A DNA stretch of 60,000 nt, from the NCBI GenBank assembly GCA_949358305.1, contig OX442315.1, positions 9,328,427-9,388,426 on the forward strand. The letters run 5' to 3'. How positions within the stretch are numbered: the first letter of the stretch is position 1; the number at the start of each line of letters is the position of its first letter. Shown piece after piece: positions 39,193 through 47,773 of the stretch. The position numbers and the translations under genes are program-made. This stretch comes from Strigamia acuminata (taxonomy: Eukaryota > Arthropoda > Chilopoda > Geophilomorpha > Linotaeniidae). The notes beneath the pieces were generated by a model, which did not search any database, was not told where the DNA came from, and worked only from the letters and a program-made list of their open reading frames with translations.

Positions 39193-42100
39193 ATGGCAGA
39201 TAATACCCGAGTAACAGATTCCGACTCCGACGCAAACAAGAGAGCCGGCAGTCGTAAAGGCGCCGACTATCACTTGCGATCTGGAGGTCCCTTACCCAAA
39301 GCCTCAGCGCACGAAGCGAGGCAAAAACGGCGTAAGCCTAAACCCGATCGTAGAAGCGCATCCGAGGCATCGCACCCGTCTCGCACCGAGACGAGGCAGC
39401 GATTGGACGAGACAGAGCGGGGTGAAGAGCAATCTCACTCCAAACTGCCGCGTTCTAACCGTGACGGCGAGACGAGCGGAAACGAGGTTTTATCCCGTAA
39501 CCAATCGCCTCGTCTAACGCACGACACCGAGGTGGGCAGTCCGAAAGCAGCGTCTCCGATACAAAAGACGGCCTCAAATACGACCGCTAATTCGGCACTA
39601 AACACGCCAATTACGCAAAGCCGCCCAGCTTCGGTCAGGTCCGAAGGACACAAGTCCAACTCATCCTCTGTCAAGCGTGTTTCGAGCCAGCCTTACAGCG
39701 TCTCGGGCACCTTGATTGATGCGATGCAATTGGCACAGGCGGAAGGAGTGAGATACACCCTTCCGACGGGGAAAATTACCGTGTACGAAACGTTACAGAT
39801 CGTACGTGCAGCTTTAAAAGCGCACAGTGTATCCCCACAAATCACCATTGTTGAAGGTGCACACGCTCAACAATTGGTTGATTCCGCTCAATTTGAAGCG
39901 GATGCAGAGAACGAGGCTCGTCAAGCCATTCGCGAGAGACGGAGGAAGCTGGCGGAAAGAGAAGCGCAAGCTCTCGAGTACGGCAGAACCCAGCCCAATC
40001 CGACTACTCCCGAGGAGGTAGAAATAGTTGACCGAGCCCTGAGAGCACATCGATATGCTTTCCACTCGCAACAAGAAGCAGAGCGAGCATTTATGGCCAG
40101 ATTGCGACGAGATGACCCGAAATCCGTCCGCAAACCAGAGGTCAGTTCATCCGAGCTGTCCGACGAGAGCCTAGAGGGAGACCCAAAGCGCACGCCGAAG
40201 GCCAAACCCAAACCCCAGCCGGAGAGAGCAACACCAGCTACTCCGCGCAAGAGAGATGCGTCGGCCAGAGAACAACAAACTCGGCCCCGCATGCAAGCTC
40301 TCGATTCAGCCACAAATAATGCGATAACGCGATTAATCAACGCTAATAATGCTAGGCGAAATGAAGAGCAAGCTCTCACAAGCCAACAGCATGATAATCC
40401 ACAAGGGACTGAGTGGCAACAACCAGTGCCCATCCTTAAAGACGACGAGTCGTCAAGGAGACAATCGCATGATCGCACCTCTTCGCGAGAAGAAGGCAAA
40501 CGCGATGAAAGACCGAAATATTTTCACTACGGAAATAGTGATTCGTCGTCAGATGGACTGGAGTCAAATGCACCCAGTCATCACGATTCGGAGAGAGGTT
40601 CCGGAGAAAGACGAAGGGAAAGAGAACGCGATGAACGCAGAGAAAGGGAACGTGACGACCGTCGTAGGGGCCGGAAAGAGTCAAACTCTTCACGGCGCAA
40701 CCCGCCACGCCGCTCACCGTCTCCCGACCCCAGCTCCGACCCCTCATCCAACGACGACAGACGAAAGGAAAAATCAAGTAATCGCCGGAAGAGATCCAAC
40801 TCTCCGCGCGATAGAGAGAAACGACGTCGATCGGAAAATAGCGACCACCGACGGGAGGAGTTTCAGGACCTTCCCCGACAAAGCGCGTTTACCGATTCGA
40901 CGGGTCGGCAGTATACGATGGGAGAGCTTGGAAGAGCCCTACTCGGCTCGTTAAAAGCCGAGGGAATTGATCTGAGCAAACGAAACGATCGTAATCGTAG
41001 CACTGGTGACCGCGTAAAGAAAAAATACGCTGTCTCCCGACGTGACACCATGAGTGTTACCGGGAATATTAGGTGGCAATTTTATATTCAGAACCGTTTC
41101 GACGGGTCATGGAAAGCGGGAGATCGCTTCCTTGACGAAGTAATTCGAATTAAGACTGCCACTAAAGCCACCGTAGGAGACATGCTCACCCACGGTATTG
41201 TCGAGCTAATGACAGGCTCGGCACGTGAGTGGTACCAAGGATTGAAAGGCGTCAATTGGGACGACTTTTTAATGAGATTCGACCTGCGCTACGGCGAGAC
41301 ACCCGAAGAGGTGAGCCGAAAGATGCGAGGTCTTCGCCAGATGCCTGGTGAAACCATAATGGATTACGACATTCGCGCCAGATTGTTGTTCGAAAAGGCC
41401 CCGATGGAATTTCACGCCACGGGATTCAACCTTTTCTTTCTCGGCGGTTTGTCGGAATACTCGCAAAGGGTGCTACTTGAAGAAAGGGCACCGACAGGAG
41501 GTAGCTACGAGGAGATGAGCGCCTTCCTGTTCGAGAACACGATAGATATCGAGAAGAGATATTATTCCGCTTTACCAGAAGCGGAGAAAGCAGCGACCGC
41601 AAAACGTCTCAAGTTGAGTGCGGAAAGATATGGGGCGACAGATAAAATTATGCGCCCTACTGAATATCTTAGCGGTATAATGGAGCTGGCAGAAGCTAGC
41701 GTTGGTTTACAAATAAAAAATAAACTGACATCCACGCTGCCTTCCAACCCTTTGGCCGCCCCTAAAAAGGCACCGACAGCGTCAGCCATGCAAGCGACAC
41801 TGGAGGAGGTCAAGGAGGGGGAGGAAGCCGGACAAGATGCCGGAAAATCAGACAAAAAAGAAGAAAAAGACGATTATTCGACGGACGAAGAAATACGAAG
41901 CTATCGCGATACCTTATCAACGGGTTGCGATGAGGAAGGACCGCTAGTACATCTCATCCATCGAGATAGAGCGGTAGAAGAATTTCGCGCCAGGTTAAAA
42001 CCAAATGCCGGTCGAATTCCGAAGTATTTTCGGAAAAATTACACGCCACCGTCGAAAGCAGACCCTGAAAAGAAAAAATCGACTGAAGCCCCAAGAGACA

Positions 42101-42276
42101 AATCAAATATTCGCTGTTTCAAGTGTAACCAACCGGGCCACTACTCCAATGAGTGCCCAAGAACAGCGAAAGAAGACGCTAAGTTTGACGCGATAATGAA
42201 GCAGATGGCAGAGATTAAACTCGCCATGGCAAAAAACGAGTCAAAAAACGAGTCAGCGCAGGCGGCGAAGAAATAA
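39193..42276 (+). CDS. Gypsy-3 Gag
   Basis: 1027 codons from ATG 39193 (MADNTRVTDSD); an in-frame GTG upstream is not needed. Residues ~1-600 are an unusually long, charged and disordered extension with an Arg/Glu/Asp-rich tract (RERERDERRERERDDRR) near 470-500 and RS-type stretches. The capsid-like Ty3 Gag domain is near 625-770 (RWQFYIQNRFDGSWKAG, SAREWYQGLKGVNWDDFL, MRGLRQMPGETIMDY). CCHC knuckle CFKCNQPGHYSNEC is near 974-987. The C-terminus (MAKNESKNESAQAAKK) is encoded by two tandem slippery heptamers. At twice a typical Gag length, the N-terminal region may have an added RNA or chromatin role; that is inference. Confidence 0.92.
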   Translation: MADNTRVTDSDSDANKRAGSRKGADYHLRSGGPLPKASAHEARQKRRKPKPDRRSASEASHPSRTETRQRLDETERGEEQSHSKLPRSNRDGETSGNEVLSRNQSPRLTHDTEVGSPKAASPIQKTASNTTANSALNTPITQSRPASVRSEGHKSNSSSVKRVSSQPYSVSGTLIDAMQLAQAEGVRYTLPTGKITVYETLQIVRAALKAHSVSPQITIVEGAHAQQLVDSAQFEADAENEARQAIRERRRKLAEREAQALEYGRTQPNPTTPEEVEIVDRALRAHRYAFHSQQEAERAFMARLRRDDPKSVRKPEVSSSELSDESLEGDPKRTPKAKPKPQPERATPATPRKRDASAREQQTRPRMQALDSATNNAITRLINANNARRNEEQALTSQQHDNPQGTEWQQPVPILKDDESSRRQSHDRTSSREEGKRDERPKYFHYGNSDSSSDGLESNAPSHHDSERGSGERRRERERDERRERERDDRRRGRKESNSSRRNPPRRSPSPDPSSDPSSNDDRRKEKSSNRRKRSNSPRDREKRRRSENSDHRREEFQDLPRQSAFTDSTGRQYTMGELGRALLGSLKAEGIDLSKRNDRNRSTGDRVKKKYAVSRRDTMSVTGNIRWQFYIQNRFDGSWKAGDRFLDEVIRIKTATKATVGDMLTHGIVELMTGSAREWYQGLKGVNWDDFLMRFDLRYGETPEEVSRKMRGLRQMPGETIMDYDIRARLLFEKAPMEFHATGFNLFFLGGLSEYSQRVLLEERAPTGGSYEEMSAFLFENTIDIEKRYYSALPEAEKAATAKRLKLSAERYGATDKIMRPTEYLSGIMELAEASVGLQIKNKLTSTLPSNPLAAPKKAPTASAMQATLEEVKEGEEAGQDAGKSDKKEEKDDYSTDEEIRSYRDTLSTGCDEEGPLVHLIHRDRAVEEFRARLKPNAGRIPKYFRKNYTPPSKADPEKKKSTEAPRDKSNIRCFKCNQPGHYSNECPRTAKEDAKFDAIMKQMAEIKLAMAKNESKNESAQAAKK

Positions 42277-42294
42277 TTTCTCGACCGTCTGCGC
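42231..42294 (+). promoter_or_regulatory. Gypsy-3 -1 frameshift signal with tandem slippery sites
   Basis: Two in-frame A_AAA_AAC heptamers, 42231-42237 and 42243-42249, exactly 12 bases apart. A 6-base spacer after the second leads to a long imperfect hairpin, outer stem GCGCAG (42256-42261) with CTGCGC (42289-42294) and inner AGAAA/TTTCT pairing. A -1 slip at either site enters the pol frame, which is open from 42219 onward. Confidence 0.88.
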
Positions 42295-42299
42295 CATTC

Positions 42300-45200
42300 A
42301 TGAAGAAAAAGGGGTTTAACAAAGGGTTCGATAAGCCGCCACCAGTCAAAGAAATGGGTAGTGACATAGCTAACGCCCAAATTCAAGACAGGGCCAACAA
42401 CGCTTTGCAGGTAATTACCGCAAACGCTGAGGCTGAGGCGGAAGAACCGAACCTACTGCTTGAAGAATTACCTCAAGTAGTCGAAGACACAGAAGAATTT
42501 CGTGTTTTCATGTGCAACGTGGCGGTCGAATACACCAACCGCCTATGTATGTTGCCCATGACAATAGAACGTGAAAAAATTATGGGACTACTAGACTCGG
42601 GAGCAGATCGCTCGTTCGTTTCCGAAGACATAGTAGCATCATTGGGTCTCACCGATAAGATAAAAGGCGTTAATAAAAATATACGTCTAAAAACCGCCAA
42701 CGGAATGGCGCGTCCAAAAGGAGTTATATTATTGACCATGGAGTGGCTCGGAGGAGTAGAACAGCACCCTTTCCTGGTCCTGCCCACATGCGACAGAATT
42801 TTTCTGTTGGGCTTAGACCTCATGGCGTCAATGGAAATACAACCCAATCCAATAACGAAATCTTGGAATTATATCAGAAATGATAAGGAAAGACCCGCAA
42901 TTGTCGTGCCACCAGCTCTTGTAAAAGAAGCGGCCGACAAGACACAGTGGGAGAAAGGCCTAAAGAAATTCGTTCAAGATTACGATTTTAAAGCATTCGT
43001 AACAGAATTGCAACGGGACAATGTAGTGGAAACGCTTGTCGCCGACGCCGCTTTAGAATTAAACGAAGCGGCAGCCCTACGAAGGGTCCTACTTAAATAT
43101 GAGGGGATCCTGTCGAAAAAACCGGGCCGAACGAATAGGGCTATTCACGAAATTAAATTGACGGATAATAAACCTATACGAGTTGCGTATAAGGGAATGA
43201 ACCCGCAAAAACGTGAAATAGTGCAAAAAATGTGCCAAGAAATGCTAGACAGTGGCATTGTCTCCGAGGCCCAGGGAGAATACGCGACGCGAGTTGTGCT
43301 CGTGATGCGCCCGGGCTCGGACCCACGCCTATGCATTGATTACCGCCCATTAAACGCGGTGACAGAAATAGATCCCATACAGATGCCGTCTATCGAATCC
43401 ATTTTGAGAGAGCTTAGCCCCTTTTCTTGGGTTACGACGATGGATCTGTCGAAGGGATACTGGCAAGTTGAGATGAGGCCAGAGGATAAGTTAAAAACAG
43501 CATTTTACTCGCCAATTGGACGGTTGATGTTCAACGTCATGCCATTTGGTTTAGTGAATGCTCCCAGTACCTTTCAGAGACTAATCGAAAGCGTATTGGG
43601 TGATATCCTGCATCAGTTTGTGTGGGCATACCTAGATGACATAGTTATTGCCTCTAAAACATTCGAAGAGCACATTGAGCACATCGACCAAGTGCTCACC
43701 CGGCTGGCAAAAGCTGGGTTACACGTGCATCCGGGCAAAAGCAAGTTCTGTCGAAAGGAGCTTGCCTTCCTGGGTTATCGCATTGGAGTCAATGGTTTAG
43801 CTATTGGCCCCGAAAAAATCGATGCGATTAATCGTTTCCCACCACCCGAGGACGTTAAAGGTGTCCAACGGTTTATGGGAATGATAAACTTCTTCGGCAG
43901 GTTGCTACCGGGTCTAGCGGAAGTGGCAGCCCCAGTTACCGACCTCCTGAAGAATGAAAACGAATTTGTATGGTCAAATGAGTGCAACATCGCATTTAAT
44001 GCAATAAAGAGGATGCTGACGGAAGTCGGCGTAATGCCTCTACCCGACTTAAACCGGCCGTTCATATTACACACGGACGCCAGCAGAGTTGGGTTAGGAG
44101 CGGCGTTGCTCCAAACACACGTGCGCGACGGAGTCGAACAAGACCTGCCGTGCATGTTTATAAGTCGCAAACTCCAAGGCGCTGAAAAGAATTACAATGC
44201 CACCGAGTTGGAGTGTTTGGCCGTTGTGTGGGCCATAAGGAAATTCAGAGATTATCTCGAATATACCAAATTTGTGGTCCACACAGATCATCAAGCGTTA
44301 CAATGGCTGATGAAATTAAAAGAGCCAGCCGGTCGACTAGCCAGATGGCAGTTAGAACTGATGGCATGCGACTTGACCATTCAATACAAGCCCGGCAAAT
44401 ATAACGTCGTGGCTGACGCTCTGTCACGGGCACCAGTGTCAGATCCAATCGACGCTGACGATGATGGCGAGGATGACTCCCGCATCATTTATTGCCCTAC
44501 GAGTTGTCACCGTTGGGATTTAAGGAAGATGAATGAAATTCCCACCGCGTCTCCGGCAGATGTAAAATTCTGTGGATTTTGGACGCGGTTATACCAACCA
44601 GCTGCTGACAATTACCCAAATGCAAGGAAGGAATTTAAGCTAGAGCGGAGAATAAATGACCCGCTTCTAAGCGCCTTCCACGCTCATGTCGGCGAGCAGA
44701 TGCAAAGCAGTCCCCCGACAAGGGAGGAAATAATTGTGCAACAAAAATTAGACAAGAAATGTCAGGACAGAGCTAGATTCGTACTGACAGGAAAATATCC
44801 GCCCAATCTAACCAGAAGGCAGAAGCGTCGTTATGCACACGAATCCATAGATTACCTATTGGATGACGGCCTTTTAGTGAAACATCACCCAAATCACCAA
44901 GATGACTTGAGTGAATCGGACACCGCAGTAAAGGTAGTAATACCTGCTTCCTTAATCGGTCGCGTGCTGTGGTTGTTACACGGGCACCCGCTTGCGAGCC
45001 ATGCGGGAGTAAGCAGAACACTCTATCGTGCTACACAGCTTTTTCACTGGACAGGGATGAAAAAAGATATTGCTCTTTTTGTCCACCAATGTCAGCGATG
45101 TCAAGCGTGCAAGCCGAGGAGTAAATCACCATTCGAAACTATTTTCTTAGGGCCTTACGCGCCTTTTGATTGTTTAAGTGTCGATGTGATGGGCCCAAAA

Positions 45201-46214
45201 CCCGTTACGGGAAATAAAAATGCGTACATTATCGTTATAATGGACGTGGCAACTCGTTGGCCCGAGTTGTACGCCGTCGCTAGACCTTCAGCAGAGAAAA
45301 TCGTTGAATGTATCTACGACGTGGCGTTACGTTACGGATTTCCACGTAAAATTATATCCGATAACGGACCCCAATTTATCTCGAAAATTTGGGGTAAGTT
45401 TTGTGAGAAATTCGGGATTGTGGCGTCACATACTTCGACCTACAATCCTAGAACAAATCCCGTTGAGCGACTCAACAGGGACATTAAATATGCATTAAGT
45501 ATATTCACTGACATCCACAATAGGTGGGATGAATACTTGAGGGAGATCGCGTTCAGCATACGAACAACAGTCTCGAGGACGAGAGATTTTTCTCCGGCCT
45601 ACCTCAACTTCGCCCGAGAGCTACGAGTGCCTTGGGACCCACGAGTGGCAGAGTCGGTAAATGTGGTGGACCCAGAGAAACCACATGAGTATGTGTATAA
45701 ATTGGAGCAAACAATTTCAAACACATACAAGCATATGATGGCGCACATTTTTAACATGCGCGACCGCATTTTACAAGATAAAAGCGGTGGAAAATTCGTG
45801 AATTTCGAGATCAATGATTTGGTGTGGAAAGATGCACACACCCTCTCAAATGCAGCGAGAGGGATCACCGCCAGCTTGGCCGACAAGAGAGATGGTCCGT
45901 ATGTAATCATCGGCAAGCATGGCGGTAACGCGTATAAATTACGCAAGCTCGAGGACAACACCGAGCATAAGTCGATACAAGTACGAGAGTTAACTCCGTA
46001 CATTCCGGAATTCCCGCAAGAAATGTGGGCCAAAGGCCAAGTCAAGTCTAAAACTGACGGCCAAATCGTCGATATGTTCGCTGGCGAGTCGGAAAAAGCA
46101 CCGCCAAGTGACAACGAGGAGTATTTCGACGCCCCTTCACCTCCGGTAAACGAGATAGTAGAATCCGTTCCGGATCCAATTTTGGTCGGGGGGGGAAACA
46201 GGAGAAACTCCTGA
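42300..46214 (+). CDS. Gypsy-3 Pol polyprotein (protease, RT, RNase H, integrase)
   Basis: 1304 codons from the first ATG; the frame is open from 42219 and overlaps the gag end, so expression by -1 frameshift is more likely than ATG initiation. Protease LLDSGADRSFVS is near 99. RT: CIDYRPLNAVTEIDP, TMDLSKGYWQVEM, FGLVNAPSTFQ, catalytic YLDDIVIAS near 444, FLGYRIGVNGL. RNase H: HTDASRVGLGAALLQ ~592, ELECLAVVWAIRKF, VVADALSRAP. Integrase: HPLASHAGVSRT...CQRCQACK zinc domain near 895-940, SVDVMGPKP ~962, ISDNGPQFISK ~1021, NPVERLNRDIK ~1055; C-terminal INDLVWKDAH. It stops at TGA 46212-46214 just after an 8-G run. An open frame continuing the tail lies one base away, up to 46371. Confidence 0.94.
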   Translation: MKKKGFNKGFDKPPPVKEMGSDIANAQIQDRANNALQVITANAEAEAEEPNLLLEELPQVVEDTEEFRVFMCNVAVEYTNRLCMLPMTIEREKIMGLLDSGADRSFVSEDIVASLGLTDKIKGVNKNIRLKTANGMARPKGVILLTMEWLGGVEQHPFLVLPTCDRIFLLGLDLMASMEIQPNPITKSWNYIRNDKERPAIVVPPALVKEAADKTQWEKGLKKFVQDYDFKAFVTELQRDNVVETLVADAALELNEAAALRRVLLKYEGILSKKPGRTNRAIHEIKLTDNKPIRVAYKGMNPQKREIVQKMCQEMLDSGIVSEAQGEYATRVVLVMRPGSDPRLCIDYRPLNAVTEIDPIQMPSIESILRELSPFSWVTTMDLSKGYWQVEMRPEDKLKTAFYSPIGRLMFNVMPFGLVNAPSTFQRLIESVLGDILHQFVWAYLDDIVIASKTFEEHIEHIDQVLTRLAKAGLHVHPGKSKFCRKELAFLGYRIGVNGLAIGPEKIDAINRFPPPEDVKGVQRFMGMINFFGRLLPGLAEVAAPVTDLLKNENEFVWSNECNIAFNAIKRMLTEVGVMPLPDLNRPFILHTDASRVGLGAALLQTHVRDGVEQDLPCMFISRKLQGAEKNYNATELECLAVVWAIRKFRDYLEYTKFVVHTDHQALQWLMKLKEPAGRLARWQLELMACDLTIQYKPGKYNVVADALSRAPVSDPIDADDDGEDDSRIIYCPTSCHRWDLRKMNEIPTASPADVKFCGFWTRLYQPAADNYPNARKEFKLERRINDPLLSAFHAHVGEQMQSSPPTREEIIVQQKLDKKCQDRARFVLTGKYPPNLTRRQKRRYAHESIDYLLDDGLLVKHHPNHQDDLSESDTAVKVVIPASLIGRVLWLLHGHPLASHAGVSRTLYRATQLFHWTGMKKDIALFVHQCQRCQACKPRSKSPFETIFLGPYAPFDCLSVDVMGPKPVTGNKNAYIIVIMDVATRWPELYAVARPSAEKIVECIYDVALRYGFPRKIISDNGPQFISKIWGKFCEKFGIVASHTSTYNPRTNPVERLNRDIKYALSIFTDIHNRWDEYLREIAFSIRTTVSRTRDFSPAYLNFARELRVPWDPRVAESVNVVDPEKPHEYVYKLEQTISNTYKHMMAHIFNMRDRILQDKSGGKFVNFEINDLVWKDAHTLSNAARGITASLADKRDGPYVIIGKHGGNAYKLRKLEDNTEHKSIQVRELTPYIPEFPQEMWAKGQVKSKTDGQIVDMFAGESEKAPPSDNEEYFDAPSPPVNEIVESVPDPILVGGGNRRNS

Positions 46215-46371
46215 AACAAACACAAAAAACACGGATAAAAAAGAAAACAATAATGAGGAGGTACAGACTCAAAAAACAACAAAAAATATCGTACCTGCCT
46301 CGATCCGTAACCTGCGACCAAAAAGAGATAATCCGTTCATAAAAGGCGGAAAGGTCGTAGGAAAGAAGTAA
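46215..46371 (+). pseudogene. Displaced C-terminal tail of Gypsy-3 Pol
   Basis: A frame offset by one base from the G-run 46188-46195 runs open for ~58 codons to TAA 46369-46371. It ends in a basic NLRPKRDN tail like the YNLRKRKR end of Gypsy-2 Pol. This suggests the run lost or gained a base and the last ~50 residues are out of frame here. An assembly or sequencing error at the homopolymer is equally possible. The integrase core is upstream and unaffected. Confidence 0.7.
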
Positions 46372-46837
46372 AATAAATTACGAGTCGATGGCGGCACTAA
46401 AAATAAATGTAATCGACCGATAGTGCAAGCCATCACGTCGCAGAAAATTTCGCTAAGTCCAACAAAGCGGATATCGGTCGAATTCGCGTCACGAGATGGC
46501 GTGGAAACGCGGGACCCGTAGCAAAATTATCGGCACGGGTCGGATACCGCGTGCAAAAGACCCCGTAGCAGCAATCGCGCACGGGAGTGAGAACAAAGGA
46601 GACCCGTAGCGTAACATGCGCACGGGTAGGTGCGCACTAGTCTCAAACACCCGGGTTCTGGAGTATATTACCCAGAATCCATCGCGATTACCTCGTGTTC
46701 ACACGAACTTCCGCTTTTCACAGCTGATCGCTGCATTCGTGCGTGATCCTCGTTTTTAACGTTTTTTTCGAGTTTTTTGAGATAGTTTTATCATCCTTTT
46801 TAAATCGTGATTGAGATTTTTGTGCGCGCTCCTCGCC
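46372..46837 (+). other. Gypsy-3 pol-ORF3 spacer with three hairpins
   Basis: Non-coding. Three successive inverted repeats of the form (GA)CCCGTAGC...GCACGGG(TC): 46513-46541, 46562-46585 and 46601-46627. The first has perfect 7-bp arms. Confidence 0.75.
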
Positions 46838-46951
46838 ATGGACGAGGAAGAGAACGACGTGCTGGCCATCGAGCACGAGGACGAGGAAAACTGGGACCGC
46901 GATGTAAACCAAGTCCAGCCCGATCAGGTAGAAGTCGGCATCGGCACATGA
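46838..46951 (+). CDS. Acidic mini-ORF / candidate first exon of Gypsy-3 ORF3
   Basis: ATG in excellent initiation context (CGCCATGG). 37 codons to TGA 46949-46951. The peptide begins MDEEENDVLAIEHEDEEN and is strongly acidic. After codon 30 there is a consensus splice donor, CAG|GTAGAAG (GT at 46928-46929), in phase 0. The ORF3 acceptor at 47773 is also phase 0 relative to the ORF3 ATG, so splicing would join 30 acidic residues to the ORF3 protein. Too short to judge on its own; the codon phase agreement and splice signals are the evidence. Confidence 0.5.
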   Translation: MDEEENDVLAIEHEDEENWDRDVNQVQPDQVEVGIGT

Positions 46952-47773
46952 GAACTAGTTCCGTGCTGCTGAAGAAGAAATTTTGTTGACTAATACCTGA
47001 CATGAGTGCTTTGCACTCGAAATAGCGTATAATTAATTATTAACCACGATCGCTCACACGATCGTATTTTTTTCCTTGTTAATTTGTTTTCGAGGTGCGA
47101 GCGCAGACTTCACGTCGCCTCGCGTCTCGAAAATTCCTCATGACTTGAGTCACGAGCGAGACAATGGGCTCGAGCCATATATAATTTTATGACAAGGGGA
47201 GAATATTCTGTAAAAGAATATTTTTTCTCCACAAGTAATTTGACGCATCAAATTGATGCAACTTAACATTCGTACGATGAATTTTTCGGTGTGTTGGATA
47301 AATTTAATTTGACTTTAACTTTTTTAAAAATTAGACAAAGTCCGACTTCGGAATAATTCTTTATTAGGTTTATTTATTTAATAACATTTCGACAAGCACA
47401 TTTATTGTGCGATTTTAGTAATAATTTACACCCGACGAATTCTTTTTACGAATGACTGATAATTATTAATTTAATTATTAGTAATGTTCTAATTAATGTT
47501 AGAATTAATTTGAAGTAAAATCTGATGATAAGAATCCAGATTAAAGGCTCGATTCCGTCTCGCTGTGCGTTTTGGACATGAGACAGATTTTTCACGTGAT
47601 GACTTCTCTTTTTCTATCCGACGAGGGACAATTCGTCCTACGTTTGCACCGATAGACAGGAATCGGTCTCGACGGACGGCTGCACGTACTGGCAACGTCC
47701 CTCGAAACCAACCATTTATCTACGTATTTAAATATTAACTTTTTATTAATTGTTTATTTCTCCATCCTTCCAG
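46928..47773 (+). other. Predicted 846-nt intron before Gypsy-3 ORF3
   Basis: Begins GTAGAAG, ends with a textbook acceptor (TTTATTTCTCCATCCTTCCAG) immediately before ATG 47774. The interior is AT-rich with stops in all frames as far as I checked. The donor could alternatively be in the 5' leader, as for retroviral env mRNAs. Confidence 0.55.
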
